Source of the DNA: Periplaneta americana
Lineage: Eukaryota; Arthropoda; Insecta; Blattodea; Blattidae
Direction of reading: 5' to 3'
NCBI RefSeq assembly: GCF_040183065.1
Contig: NC_091124.1
Location: 95,560,501-95,624,500 of the forward strand
DNA length: 64,000 nt
Below are positions 32,820 through 45,278 of this stretch, one piece after another. The translations under genes and the position numbers were made by a program. How positions within the stretch are numbered: the stretch's first letter is position 1; each line of letters starts with the position of its first letter. The notes under the pieces were generated by a model. It was not told the origin of the DNA. It worked only from the letters and a program-made list of their open reading frames with translations, and made no database searches.

Positions 32820-35070
32820 AATAATTTTAGTTTAGGAGATTCCTCTTTATAAAATCATTATACCATCTTGGACAATAATTAGAACTGTGCCTTAAACCTG
32901 CTTCAGTCCTACATTTTGGTTCAATGAGGGGGAGCGAAATATTGTACCTTCTTTTATTGTGGCCATGATCGGATGATATAAATGTACTTTGATATTTATG
33001 GTAGTAAGTTAGAATAGTATACATATAAATTTGGTTGATATTCAAAACACTAAATTCTTTATATGTAAGATGAGTTGGATGATCAAGTTTTCTTCTTAAA
33101 CATAATTTGATAATTATTTTATGTAGTAATATTAATGGGCGAATGGCACTCTATGACAATCCACTCCTTCCTATAATTCCATACTGTTTTATAGACTGAA
33201 ACAGGGCTAAAAATATTGTTCTCAATAGTTTTACTGGCATAAAGCGATGCAGTTGAACAAATTTGTTCAGAGTTTTAAGTAATTTAAGACATAAGTAGTT
33301 AATATGAAAATTCTATTTCAAGTTTTGATCGATGAAGGTACCTAAATATTTCACATGGGTTGATGGACATAGATTAGGACAATATTTGTACAATTATTGC
33401 TATGAATGTTTAAAATAAATGATAGTTGCTTTCCATTGTAGGGAGGCCTGTTTTGTTAAAAGCAAAGGGAATGAAAGTTATTTTATCTATGTTGAGTGCT
33501 AGCAGATCAAAATCTAACCATTTTAAACTAATTTAAGCCAATACTGTATTAGCCTTTTTAAAAATATGTTCCCAGTATCATCTAGTAAATATGACAACGA
33601 TATCGTTCTGCAAAGGAATAAATATTACCTTTAGTAATGTTAACATCCAAAAATAACAAATCACTTATATAAATGCTGAACAACACAGAACCCAATACGG
33701 TTTCCTGTGGGATGCCTATATTGACAGTTTCTTTTTCACTTATCGCATTATTTACTTTTGTATGTTGGTATCTACCGCATAAATAAGATCGAAACAAGTT
33801 TAAGGCAATACTTCTAATTCCAATGTTTTCCAACTTTTTAAAACAATATCATGACTAAGAGTATCGAAAACTTTTTTCAACTCTAACAATACACCTAAAC
33901 ATTTCTTTATTTCATCTAAAGCTTTAGTTATGTCAGATGTGACTGCTAATATAGCATTTTCAGTACTCGCATTATTTCTAAAACCAAATTGAAATTCGGA
34001 TAATGTCATATATTTCTACAAATAATTGTCAAGGCGCTTTTTAATGCAGTTCTCAAAAATTTTGCCCAAGGTTGATAATAGTGATATAGGTCTATAATTT
34101 GTCACCAGATTTATTTAGAGGCATTACAATAGCACATTTTAATTATTCGGGGAAAACTCCTTGTGTAATACAAAGATTAAACTACAAATGCTAACCACAC
34201 CTACAGAGACATAAACACAGATATGGAAATTCTACATATTCTACCAAAAATACAGAAACTAAACATAGTAGAACAATACGAATTATATATAGTGATTTTG
34301 AAATAAAGTTAGCTTTCTGATTTTCTTTATCAAAGAAGTCGAAATTCCATCAATTCCAGGTTGTTACGTTGTATTTTAGTTCATTAAGGATAGAAATTAT
34401 GGTATTTTCAGTTACCGGTAATAAAAAGATTGAGGATGAATTATTTGAATTATACAAGTCGTAAGTTTCATATTCTGAAGAGTATGACGATATTGAGTTA
34501 ACAATTGTATGACAAATCCTTGAGAAATATTTATTAAATTCATTGGAAATTTCATTGTTATTTGTGATAGGTAATTCATTATGTGATTATATAATGTTTA
34601 TTTTAGTGTTATTACGTTCATTGTGTCTGTAGTTTCATTAATAGTTTGACAAATTCTTTTTATATTCTTATTATATATTCGAATTTCTTCTTCGTAATAT
34701 TTCTCCTTAGCAACTATTATAATATTGTTTTCAAGATGTCCCTATATTTCTTATACGTATGCAATAATGATAACTTAGAAGGTTCCTTTTTTTTAGTTTA
34801 TAGATCAATTTATCTCGTATTCGAATTGATGTTAAAATACCATTAGTTATCCAAGGTTTAATTTTTCTAAACTTAGTGGGAATAGAATTTGTTTTGATCG
34901 TTGAATACTGTTTAATATGATTAATCAAAATTAATCAAACTATCATAGAAGTAAGTAAAAGCATCTTCCGCGTTCTCAATATAATATAAAGAATATCAAG
35001 ATTCTAGTTTGAGACTATTTATTAACTTATCTGAATTAATGTGTGTCTTTTCTGCAGTATAAAAATCATG
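32820..35070 (-). mobile_element. Degenerate non-LTR retrotransposon (jockey/CR1-like), antisense in intron 5
   Basis: On the minus strand the order is: KIKPWITNGILTSIRIRDKL (about 34865-34810, the linker between endonuclease and RT), then SEFQFGFRNNASTENAIL and KKVFDTLSHDI (34009-33840, RT motifs 2/A), then GIPQETVLGSVLFSIYISDLL (about 33720-33650, motif B), then the C-terminal PLIEPKCRTEAGLRHSSNYCPRWYNDF (to 32827). The expected YADD box is replaced by FAERYRC. Many stops. The endonuclease domain is not seen. Confidence 0.8.
34200..34291 (+). mobile_element. Short Penelope-like fragment inside the LINE relic
   Basis: About 90 bp reading INTDMEILHILPKIQKLNIVEQYELY corresponds to TDMEILHITPKSSQLNILEQYEIY of the PLE at 9779-9848, about 70% identical in protein. 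It is in + orientation within an antisense LINE, so it is either a tiny truncated PLE insertion or a recombination product. Confidence 0.75.
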
Positions 35071-35234
35071 TGACTGTTGTGTAAGTTCGGTATACAGGGC
35101 AGAAAATACACCAATTTTAGAAAATGGTCTGTTGTTGAACTGCAATAAACACACGTGTGAAGTTTCCAATACTGTTTACACTTTTAAAGAATATATGATC
35201 AACACACGATCTTTTAGACTCACGCCATCGTGTG

Positions 35235-35236
<2 letters not shown>

Positions 35237-35304
<68 letters not shown>
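35237..35304. repeat. (ATT)n microsatellite
   Basis: About 22 uninterrupted ATT units. Poly-Ile frames through it on both strands are artefacts. Confidence 0.95.
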
Positions 35305-35773
35305 CCGAAAATCCTTGTCTTTCGTATTTACTATTTTATGGACATTAGAACGAGATGACAATATGTCAGTATCCAGTAGAAATTATAAATTTATTATGTT
35401 TTTGATTATAATATCTAAGTCGTCGAGTTACTTTGTAGGATGCGCTGTAATTCTAATTTATCCAAGCTTATCTTCTGTTTGTATGACGTCACTCACAGAC
35501 ACAAATGTGACCATGATGGTTTTATTTGCTTTTTTTTTTTAGCTAGATAAGCTTCCTTCGTTATCTTTTCAGTAGCCTGTATTTCTGTTGTTGGTTACTC
35601 TTGCAACGAATGTATCTACTCGTCGGTTTACTGGAAAATGTTGGTAACTACATAGGAAAGCATTGAGTCTTAACAACTTTTTCCTGTAAGCCCACGATAT
35701 AGCAAATTTAACCTCGTTGTATTTATGTAAATCATTTCGTAGACTTGCAGTGACTTTATTGTCATTATTTAAA

Positions 35774-36002
35774 CCGTTCAGAGCAGAAGTGGTGTAAGTC
35801 AAAAATGGGTAATGAGGGTTAAAGTAAACATTCTGTAACATACAGCGCAAAGTAGCAATTAATATTCAATTTATTTAAACTATTAGTAGTCAGTGGATAG
35901 CAAGAATGTCATATTAATTGCTACTTTGCACTGTATTTTACAGAATTTTTACTTTAAACCTCATTACCCAATTTTGACTTACACCACTTTTGCTCTGAAC
36001 GG
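35774..36002. mobile_element. MITE with about 90-bp terminal inverted repeats
   Basis: The left end CCGTTCAGAGCAGAAGTGGT and right end ACCACTTTTGCTCTGAACGG are inverted repeats that extend about 90 bp with roughly 10% mismatch (through CATTCTGTAACATACAGCGC...GTAGCAATTAATATT). The spacer is about 50 bp. No coding capacity. Superfamily uncertain. Confidence 0.85.
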
Positions 36003-36071
36003 ACTCATTTATTATTGTATTATTATCAGTATTATTATTGTGGTTGTTGAAATCTAGATATTAGTACACAG

Positions 36072-36878
36072 CATAGGCGGAGAGAGAACCGTTTCCTTGG
36101 GGGAGGGGGCAAAGCAAAACCATAGAATCCCCATACAACGGGGTTAAGGGGGACATCATTTACCTCCTCCCCCGTTATAGTTTGACCGTGGTACAGTATA
36201 TCGGAATATGATCATTTAATAAAGGTATTTTCAGGGGGCATGTTTCTTATACTGTTACATCCATATCCGCGATGTTTCGGACCGAGTTGTATAGGGCTTG
36301 AACTGTAGATACAGTACTACAAATTATAATAGGGCATAATTTAAAACAATCTTCCTCTTTTTCTCTCACGTACAGAAACACATGCATACATCAATAAAAC
36401 TACGTAACTATGCTAACAGAAACATTTTTATATAATAAGCTTTCTTGAAAATATCATATGAAATGTAAATTCTATTTTATTTAATCTCGTCTTTAAGTTT
36501 ACACATCATACCGGGATCACTTTTCTTTTTTCTGCATTGTTCTGCAGTATATTATTCATATTTCTCCAAGTGGCGGTCTGAACACCTGCAAACTTCTAAC
36601 ACATGAGTACAGGCTGTTACAAAAGAAACATTACAGTGCATCCATTCCTCAAATGAGGTATAGAAATTCTTATACATTCAGAAATTTAAAATAAATGTTA
36701 TAATCCAGACACATGATCTGAAGACATTAATTCGTCAATTTAAGCACAGAAACTTAATTATAAATAAAAGCAAAAAAGTTCTTTTGAATTCAATACTTTC
36801 TAACGTTAATAAAAAAAAGAGTTCGGACAAGTTTGGGGGGGTCAGTGCCCCCTCATGCCCCCCAAAACTTCGCCTGTG
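36072..36878. mobile_element. Possible hAT-like non-autonomous element (about 807 bp)
   Basis: The ends CATAGGCGGAG (left) and CTTCGCCTGTG (right, complement CACAGGCGAAG) are imperfect inverted repeats followed by G-rich tracts on both sides. The flanking 8-mers GTACACAG (36064-36071) and TTACTCAG (36879-36886) match at 6 of 8. The interior is AT-rich with no coding evidence. Confidence 0.4.
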
Positions 36879-36889
36879 TTACTCAGCTC

Positions 36890-37790
36890 CTTTTATCGGT
36901 TATTTAAAATGCTATATCAACTCTGCAGTTACAATAGGTGAAATTGGCGATAGGGATATAACGCTATTTTGGCGAAATGAACCCGAAGATTCTTTGTTAT
37001 TCACCTCACAGTTGGGGAAAATCTAGGCTATAAAAAAACAATCAGGTAATCATTTTTGTAACTCACTTCAAGGGCAGTTTCAGCACATGAGTTCGCTAAC
37101 TAAACATTTCTTTACACGGCGATAGTAAATTGTGAATATTGCTGTTATGATAGTAACTATCGTTGTACTCTCATCGTCCTGATAGTTATTTTCGTCCTAC
37201 CATGATAGCGCTATCATGATATCTACAGATTTTGATATTGTGACAGCATTTTCGTGAGAATTCGGTAACTACTATCGTGCCACACTCTACGTGTAAACAT
37301 TCACGTAGGCACTTTTATTATAGTTATTTTAAGTGCAGTTTCTGAGAGTAGCCTACCAAAGTCGCAATTTAACATTCTTAAAATTTTGGACTATTACCAC
37401 CAGTACCCGCGTTGGTGGGATAAGACAGACCCGGACTACAAGATCAGACAAGAAGGGACGCTGCTCAAGAAGAAGTCCGTTTTGCCTTCGATATAGGCTA
37501 CCGAACAAAAATAAACTAAAGGGGTAAAATACGAAGTATAATGTGTACGTACAGTATTTTATTGATTTTTATTTAGCTAGCAAAGTGAGTACAAATTAAA
37601 TTAATAAAACAAAAATGTTTCTAGCCACTTCCGTAAAAGCCAGGCTCGTGTACGGTGTGGTCTTAGCCAATAATATAACATTTACAAAGACAGTTTACTA
37701 AATACAGTAATTAACTTAATTCAAACCGATAAATAACAAACAAGAGCAAAAAGAAAGAAGAAAGAGAAAAATAGAGAAAAGACACATTTA
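36890..37790. other. Intron 5 sequence, unclassified
   Basis: No gene or repeat recognised. Frames at 36784-37026 and 37333-37527 have no family signature. Confidence 0.35.
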
Positions 37791-37799
37791 ATATATGTT

Positions 37800-38610
37800 A
37801 ACAATCAGACAAAAGCCAGTGATATTCAATAAAAACATGAATATAGTCGACAGAAATAAAAAGGTAAAAAATACATACATTTTTAGTATCATATATCATG
37901 AATAATTTTATAAATTTCTTTTTTAAAAATATTATAGAAGTATTAATTTGTCCTGCAGAATTTGTCTGTAACATTAACAATTAATATTTAAGGAGAAAAA
38001 TTCGCTCCGGCGCCGAGGATCGAACCCGGGTCCTTGGTTCTACGTACAAATATTAATTGTCAATGTTACACACAAATTCTGTAGGAAAAATTAATATTTC
38101 TATTATATTCTCTTAGCTCAGTGCATAATAACTGCAAGTCACTCAGATGAGTGCGCTCCTAGTATAATGGCAGTTGACACTGGATACATACGTCAACATG
38201 TATATGCCTAACTTGGAGTCAGGCCACAAAGGGACAACATCGAAGGAAGAGAGTTCTATCCGGTGCTATGGGTTGAATTCGGCGTAGCTCAGTGGTCAGA
38301 GCGCTTGGTACATGGAACCAAGGGCCCGGGTTCGATCCCCGGCGCCGGAGCGAATTTTTCTCCTTAAATATTAATTAATAATTCTTTTTTAAAAGCTTCA
38401 ATTTTAAAATATTTCAAATTTGGAAATTGGTTTGTAATTTTACTATAAAGTCTTGGGCTGAAACTAGCACCACGCTTAAGAGCTGCACTTGTATGCCATT
38501 TAAGCTCAATTAATGGGAAAGTAGACTTTTGTCTTAGAGTACGATATTCATGTCGATTTGATTTATGTTTTATTTGATTTCTGTGGTAGTAAGTTAGTAA
38601 ACTATAGCCT
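37800..38610 (-). mobile_element. LINE C-terminal relic interrupted by a tRNA-headed SINE with duplicated inverted flank
   Basis: Minus-strand coding-like text at about 38550-38385 reads YRTLRQKSTFPLIELKWHTSAALKRGASFSPRLYSK...FKIEAFKKEL, typical of the end of CR1/jockey-type ORF2. Similar text continues at 37980-37800. Between them lies a SINE (head 38281-38350 on +: A-box TAGCTCAGTGGTCAGAGCG, B-box GGGTTCGATCCCC). Its 3' part GGCGCCGGAGCGAATTTTTC also appears inverted at about 37995-38020. The flank 37926-37989 is itself repeated inverted at 38047-38110, giving interlocked inverted repeats. Confidence 0.65.
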
Positions 38611-38840
38611 ATTTATAAATTTCTTCAATAGTTAATACTTTAAAATCTGTATAAATTAAATTTGTTGGGTAATCAATATTTTTGGTTAGACAAATTTTTA
38701 TTAATCTTCTGAGTAATAAAATTAATAGATTAAGTACAGATGATGCTACTCCACCCTAATTTATTATATCACATTGTATTAATGATTGTACTAAAACTAA
38801 AAATAGTATAATCAGGTAGTTACCAAAGTGAAGGAATATA

Positions 38841-39780
38841 TACAGATTGATACACGAGGAGTTTACGGAGCTTATTTCCGAAGTCATATTGAGCAAAATA
38901 TGTCATATAAACATGGGTCCTATTCTCAATATTTTCAGATTTACACTAATTTGAAGTTGTTTGTAAAATACCTTTTTCCTTTAGTTTTAAGGGCAAAAGA
39001 ATATTACAAATATAAAATGAAGTATTCAGAAGTATAATTTCTCTAATTAGCTGGTATCACAGTCTAGTATATACACACGAAGCTTGAGTTGTGAGGGTGC
39101 TAGGAACAATAAACTGTGCCGGTACTATTTCGCATTGTCTGTAACGAGGCGATATTAGCGATCCTAGTGGTTAGCAACTATCTATGGATGCACATTTACT
39201 ACGTATTGAGCTTCGTGCCTGTATATACTAGACTGTGCTAGTATTCTGAAGCTAAAAATGTGTTGTTAATTCCTTAGTTGCTACGTACAGATTTTTTTTT
39301 TCAATTTTTAACTACAAAATTATATTTTTCTTATGCATTTATCACAACAATTGTTACAAATCATGCCACTCTTGTAAATTCTTTAAGACTGTACATTAGG
39401 ATGCAAAATTGATCTTTAAGGAATCAAGTTGCTAGAAGTCGTGTGATTTGTAATTTTGTTGTGATAAATGCATAAGTATAAAGTAATTTTGTAGTGAAAA
39501 ATTGATAAAAATGTCTGTACGAAGCAATTAAGGAATCGGCAACACTTTCTACCTTCAGAACACTAGCCAATTAACGAAATGACACTTCTGAATAGTTCAT
39601 TCTGTATTTGTAAAATTCTTTTACTTTAAAATTAAATAAAATAGGTTTTTACAAGCAACTTCAAAAGTGTAACTCTAAAAACATTGAGAATAGGACCTAT
39701 GTTTATATTACTGTTTTGCTCTGAATGTCTGCGGAGATAAGCTCCGTAAATGGCAGTAATTTCTCGTGAATCACCTTGTA
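38841..39780. mobile_element. Palindromic Tc1/mariner-type MITE carrying a second MITE
   Basis: Ends TACAGATTGATACACGAGG (left) and CGTGAATCACCTTGTA (right) belong to the same family as 40515-41270. Internal arms (CGGAGCTTATTTCCGAAG ... CATTTCTAATTAGCT) are inverted over about 200 bp at each end and 500 bp in all if the insert is removed. The interior is interrupted by the element at 39058-39237. No coding capacity. Confidence 0.78.
39058..39237. mobile_element. Nested 180-bp MITE
   Basis: Inverted ends CACAGTCTAGTATATAC and complement of GTATATACTAGACTGTG (17 bp, perfect). Flanking repeats CTGGTAT (39051-39057) and CTAGTAT (39238-39244) match at 6 of 7. The empty-site arrangement can be compared with the sister element at about 40730-40745 (TCTAGTGTTCTGAAG), which lacks the insert. 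Confidence 0.82.
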
Positions 39781-40514
39781 TATTATAAATCATTTTCATT
39801 TAATACTGTACTAAAATAAGGATTGAGAATTATGTTGAGGTAATAGAAAGATTCTTCTCAGGATATCGAATTCATGAATTAGATATTCTCAGTCAAGTTC
39901 GAAGTAGCTTCTCCATAATATTTTATAGACACTAAGTTATTTGTACGTTAGTACGGACCTGTTATATTCCAGTTCTTGAGGCCCACCTTAACTCTCACAG
40001 TTCTATATTTCAGAGCCTTACTTTAGATTAATCCTCTAATGTAATCTAATAATCAACTATTACTAGGATCCACCTAACCTCCGCTAATATCTACTTGTGT
40101 ATTAATCCAATTTAGACCCTCATATTAACATTCTCTGTAAATTGTAAGTACAAATAACACATTCCTCTCAATAATAAATCAAGCTCATAATTACCCCAAC
40201 TTGAAAATTTGAATTTAATAACCACATATAATTTGCAATCACATTTCAAATCATGCCTTAACCTTTTCTTCCCATTCCATCTTAAATATAAATGATAATT
40301 TTTTCAACTTCCTTAGATTAACTTTAGGGGAGCCACACAGTTTTCTATAAGCTATGTTATAAATTTAGATTCAGGATTTTCTGGTCGCTTTATTATTTTC
40401 CTAAATTTCCTGTTTCTGGGCATACCAACACTATGATACTACTTCATAAATATGTAATAAAATGTTCTACTGTAAAATTACTATAACCTGAATATTTTCA
40501 ACCAAACTGCTATA
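39781..40514. other. Intron 5 sequence without recognised features
   Basis: AT-rich, no coding or repeat signature recognised. Confidence 0.4.
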
Positions 40515-41270
40515 TACAGAGTGATTCAAGAGGATTTACCGTCCCTTACGGAGCTTATTTCCGAAGAAATTCTGAGCAAAAAATGTTATATAAACATTTG
40601 TCCTAATCTCAATATTTTCAAAGTTACATTAATTTGAAGTTGTTAGTAAAATACCTTTTTTCTTTAGTTTAAGGATAAAAAATATTACAAGGAGAGAATG
40701 AACTATTCAGAAGTGTCATTTCTTTAATTGTCTAGTGTTCTGAAGTTAAAATTGTGTTGTTAATTGTTTTGCACAAATTTTATTTTCCAATTTTTTAACT
40801 AAAAATTACATCATTCTTACGCACTTGTCAAAAAATTGTTACAAATCATACGACTTTAGGAACTTTATTCTTTACAGTTTAATTATGCATCCTAATGTAC
40901 AGTCTTAAAGAATTTACGAGAGTGGCGTGATTTGTAACAATTGTTGTGATAAATGCGTAAGAAAATGTAATTTTGTAGATAAAAATCTAAAAAAAAATTC
41001 TGTATGAAACAAATATGGAATTCACAACATATTTTTAGTTTCAGAATATTAGCTAATCAAAGAAATGAAACTCCCGAATACTTCATTCTTTATCTGTGAT
41101 ATTCTTTTACCCTTAAAACTCAAGAATAATGGTATTTTACAAACAACTTTAAATTACTGTAATTCTGAAATTATTGAGATTAGGACAAATGTTTATATGG
41201 CTTTTTTGCTCAGAATGTCTTCGGAAATAAGCTCCGTAAGGGACGGTAAATCTTCGTGAATCACTCTGTA
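40515..41270. mobile_element. Palindromic Tc1/mariner-type MITE, about 350-bp arms, TA target
   Basis: TACAGAGTGATTCAAGAGG at the left and CTTCGTGAATCACTCTGTA at the right are inverted. The match continues through GGAGCTTATTTCCGAAG, the TTATATAAACATTTGTCCTAATCTCAAT block and beyond, so nearly the whole 756 bp is one imperfect palindrome. TA flanks both sides (TATA|TACAG ... CTGTA|TAG). Second copy at 38841-39780. Confidence 0.87.
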
Positions 41271-41541
41271 TAGTATCCAAAGGAAGTTGATTATGGTGCA
41301 TTTCGGGAGCCTGTACATGTACTGCAGAGAAGCGATGAAGTCATCAGAAGCAGAAATCGAAGAGTGACTTGTAATTTGTCTTTAGATGAAATGGTCTCGC
41401 TCATGGTGGTGTTTTATTTTTATAGTTTAGGTGCTACCTGTTACAAAGATACAACAAAGCATTAAAAAGATTATATTTAATAATATTCACATATTTGACT
41501 TTAACAATCACCATAAAACATTGTATTCGTGTTGTGACTAC

Positions 41542-42022
41542 ACTTACTTACTGGCTTTTAAGGATCCCGGAGGTTCATTGCCGCCCTCACACAACTCCGC
41601 CATTGGCCCCTATCCTGAGTAAGATTAATCCATTCTCTATCATCATATCCCACCTCCCTCAAATCCATTTTAATATTATCCTCCCATCTACGTCTCGGCC
41701 TCCCCAAAGGTCTTTTGCCCTCCGGCCTCCCAACTAACACTCTATATGCATTTATGGATTCGCCCATACGTGCTACATGCCCTGCCTATGTCATACGTCT
41801 GGATTAAATGTTCCTAATTATGTCAGGTGAAGAATACAATGCGTGCAGTTCTGTGTTGTGTAACTTTCTCCATTCTCCTGTAACTTCATCCTGCTTAGCC
41901 CCAAATATTTTCCTAAGCACCTTATTCTCAAACACTCTTCACCTATGTTCCTCTCTCAAAGTGAAAGTCCAAGTTTCACAACCATAAACAAACGGTAATA
42001 TAACTTACTTACTTACTTACTA

Positions 42023-42081
<59 letters not shown>

Positions 42082-45000
42082 GGCTTTTAAGGAACCCGGA
42101 GGTTCATTGCCGTCCTCACATAAGCCCGCCATTGGTCCCTATATTGAGCAAAATTAATCCAGTTTCTATCATCATATCCCATCTCCCTCAAATCCATTTT
42201 AATATTATCTTCCCGTCTACGTCTCGGCCTCCCCAAAGGTCTTTTCTCCTCTGGCCTCCCAACTAACAATTTATATGCATTTCTGGATTCGCCCATACGT
42301 GTACATGCCCTGCCCATCTCAAACGTCTGGATTTAATTATCCTAATTATGTCAGGTGAAGGATACAATGCGTGCAGCTCTGCGTTGTGTAACTTTCTCCA
42401 TTCTCCTGTAACTTCATCCCTTTTAGCCCCAAAAATTTTCCTAAGAACCTTATTCTCAAAAACCCTCAATCACTGTTCCTCTCTCAAAGTGAGAGTCCAA
42501 GTTTCACAGCCATACAGAACAACCGGTAATATAACTGTTTCATAAATTCTAACTTTCAGATTTTTTGACAGCAGACTAGATGACAAAAGCTTATCAACCA
42601 AATAATAACAGGTATTTCCCATATTTATTCTGCGTTTAATTTCCTCCCAGGTGTCATTTATATTTGTTACTGTTGCTCCGAGATACTTGAATATGTCCAC
42701 CTCTTCAAAAGATAAATTTCGGGATTTACTTCCAACACTATCTCTTTACTTGCTTCAAGTAGAATTTCCTCGTTTTCCTTAATCGTTTGTGGATTTTCTC
42801 CTAACATATTCACGTCATCTGCATAGACAAGAAGCTGATGTAACCCGTTCAATTCCAAACCCTCTGTGTTATTCTGAACTTTTCTAATGGCATATTCTAG
42901 GGAGAAGTTAAAAAGTAAAGGTGATAGTGCACCTCCCTGCTTTAGCCCGCAGTGAATTGGAAAAGCATCAGATAGAAACTGACCTATACGGACTCTGCTG
43001 TAAGTTTCACTAAGACACATTTTAATTAATCGAACTAGTTTCTTGGGAATACCAAATTCAATAAGAATATCATATAATACTTCCCTCTTAACCGAGTCAT
43101 ATGCCTTTTTGAAATCTATGAATAACTGATGTACTGTACCCTTATACTCCCATTTTTCTCCAATATCAGTCGAATACAAAAAATCTGATCAATAGTCGAT
43201 CTATTACGCCTGAAACCACACTGATGATCCCCAATAATTTCATCTACATATGGAGTTAATCTTCTCAAAAGGATATTCGACAAAATTTTGTACGACGTCA
43301 ACAAAAGTGATATTCCTCGAAAGTTACTACAGTTAGTCTTGTCCCCCTTCTTAAAAATAGGTACGATTATGGACTCCTTCCATTGTTCTGGTACAATTTC
43401 CTTTTCCCTAATTGCAAGTACAAGTTTATAAATTTCGCTAGATAATACTCTTCCACCCTCTTGTATTAATTCTGCAGGAATTTGATCAATACCTGGAGAC
43501 TTGTACTTTTTCAGATTTTCTATCGCAATTTCGACTTCAGAAAGTGTGGGTTCCGGTACAAAGAGCTCAGCAGTTTGTATTTGAATTTCGTTCCGATCAT
43601 TTCTACTTGGCCTATGTATATTTAGTAGTTGCCCAAAATTGTTTTTCCATCTGTTAAGGATTGGATGAGAGTCTACAAGCAAGTCACCATTCTCATCCTT
43701 GATCACGTTTACCCTTGCCTGATATCCATTTTTAAATTCCTTTATACTCCTACATAAATCTCGAATGTTTTTATTCCTACTATTTGTTTCTACCTCATTA
43801 AGTTTTTCCTTCAGGTAATCCCTCTTTTTATTCCTAAGTGTACGACTTGCTTCCCGTCTTTCAGTGAAATAATTATCTCTATTCTCGTGAATTGGATCCT
43901 GTAAGAATTTTAATTTTGCCTGTTTTCTTCTATCTACTGCAATGGAACAATCTTCATCAAACCATGGTTTTTTTTCTTAGTTTCACGATAATCTATGCTC
44001 TGCTTAGCTGCAATTTCGATATTATCTCGGATATTGTCCACACGCTATTAGCATCTAACTCTTTCTCAGCTTCGTCGGAAGTTGCTAAAGCAGAAAACTA
44101 TTTGAAATTTCAACCTGATAACGTTGCTTAGTTTCCTCGTCCTTTAATTTCAAAATATTGAATCTACTAATATTAGCTTGTTGCTCTACTCGCTTGGCTA
44201 CTGACAATCATTCTCTTAATTCTCCAATTACCAAATAATGGTCAAAATTACAGTCTGCCCCCTGAAAGTTCGAATGTCTACTATACTAGTATGTCTTCGT
44301 TTATCTATCAAGATGTGATCTATTTGGTTGTGTGTCATTCCGACCGGTAATATAACTGTATTATAAATTCTAACTTTCAAATTTTTTGACAGCAGACTGG
44401 ATGATAAAAGCTTCTCAATCGAATAATAACAGGCATTTCCCATATTTATTCTGTGTTTAATTTCCTCCCGAGTATCATTTATATTTGTTACTGTTGCTCC
44501 AAGATATTTGAACTTCTCCACCTCTTCAAAAGATAAATTTCCAATTTTTATATTTCCACGTCACGAGACATAATCATATACTTTGTCTTTTCGGGATTTA
44601 CTTCCAAACCTATATCTTTTACTTGCTTCCAGTAAAATTCCCGTGTTTTCCCTAATCGTTTGTGGATTTTCTCCTAACATATTCACGTCATCCGCATAGA
44701 AAAGAAGCTGATGTAACTCGTTCAATTCCAAACCCTCTCTGTTATCCTGGACTTTCCGAATGACATACTCTAGAGCAAAGTTAAAAAGTAAAGGTAATAG
44801 TGCATCTCCTTGCTTTAGCCCACAGTGAATTGGAAACGCATCTGACAGAACCTGACCTATACGAACTCTGCTGTACGTTTCACTGAGACACATTTTAATT
44901 AATCGAACTAGTTTCTTGGGAATGCCAAATTCAATAAGAATATCATTTAAAACTTCTCTCTTTACCGAGTCATATACCTTCTTGAAATCTATGAATAACT

Positions 45001-45267
45001 GATGCACTGTACCCTTATACTGCCATTTTTTCTCCATTATCTGTCGAATACAAAATATCTTGTCAATAGTTGTTCTATTATGCCTAAAACCACACTGATG
45101 ATCCCCAATAATTTCAACTACATATGGAATTAATCTTCTCAAAAGAATATTGGATAAAATTTTGTACGACGTCAACAAAAGTGATATTCCTCGAAAGTTA
45201 CTAGAGTTAGTCTTGTCCCCCTTCTTAAAGATAGGTACGGTTATGGACTCCTTCCATTGTTCTGGTA
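41542..45267 (-). mobile_element. LINE (outer copy) interrupted by a second copy of the same family; 11-bp TSD
   Basis: The outer element is read on the minus strand from 45267 to about 44345, then continues at 42005 to 41542. Its target duplication GTTGTGACTAC is perfect at 41531-41541 and 45268-45278. It is 5'-truncated within the RT and retains the catalytic YADD box ([18 protein letters not shown], frame 45178-44561), [20 protein letters not shown], and the C-terminal RPLGRPRRRWEDNIKMDLREVGYDD (41767-41558). The element is probably RTE-like because of its short tandem 3' tail. The split falls at CGGTAATATAACT, where the inner copy inserted. Confidence 0.9.
42006..44344 (-). mobile_element. 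LINE (inner copy) inserted into the outer LINE; 13-bp TSD and TTAC tail
   Basis: The target duplication CGGTAATATAACT is perfect at 41993-42005 and 44345-44357. On the minus strand, from 5': endonuclease end NQIDHILIDKRRHTSIVDIRTFRG (about 44330-44260), linker, RT ([115 protein letters not shown]), then [13 protein letters not shown] and the RRPRRRREDNIKMDLREMGYDD end near 42180. The 3' tail is a TTAC/GTAA tandem repeat (42006-42080). Frameshifts and stops are scattered, so it is inactive, but all RT boxes are still readable. Confidence 0.92.
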
Positions 45268-45278
45268 GTTGTGACTAC

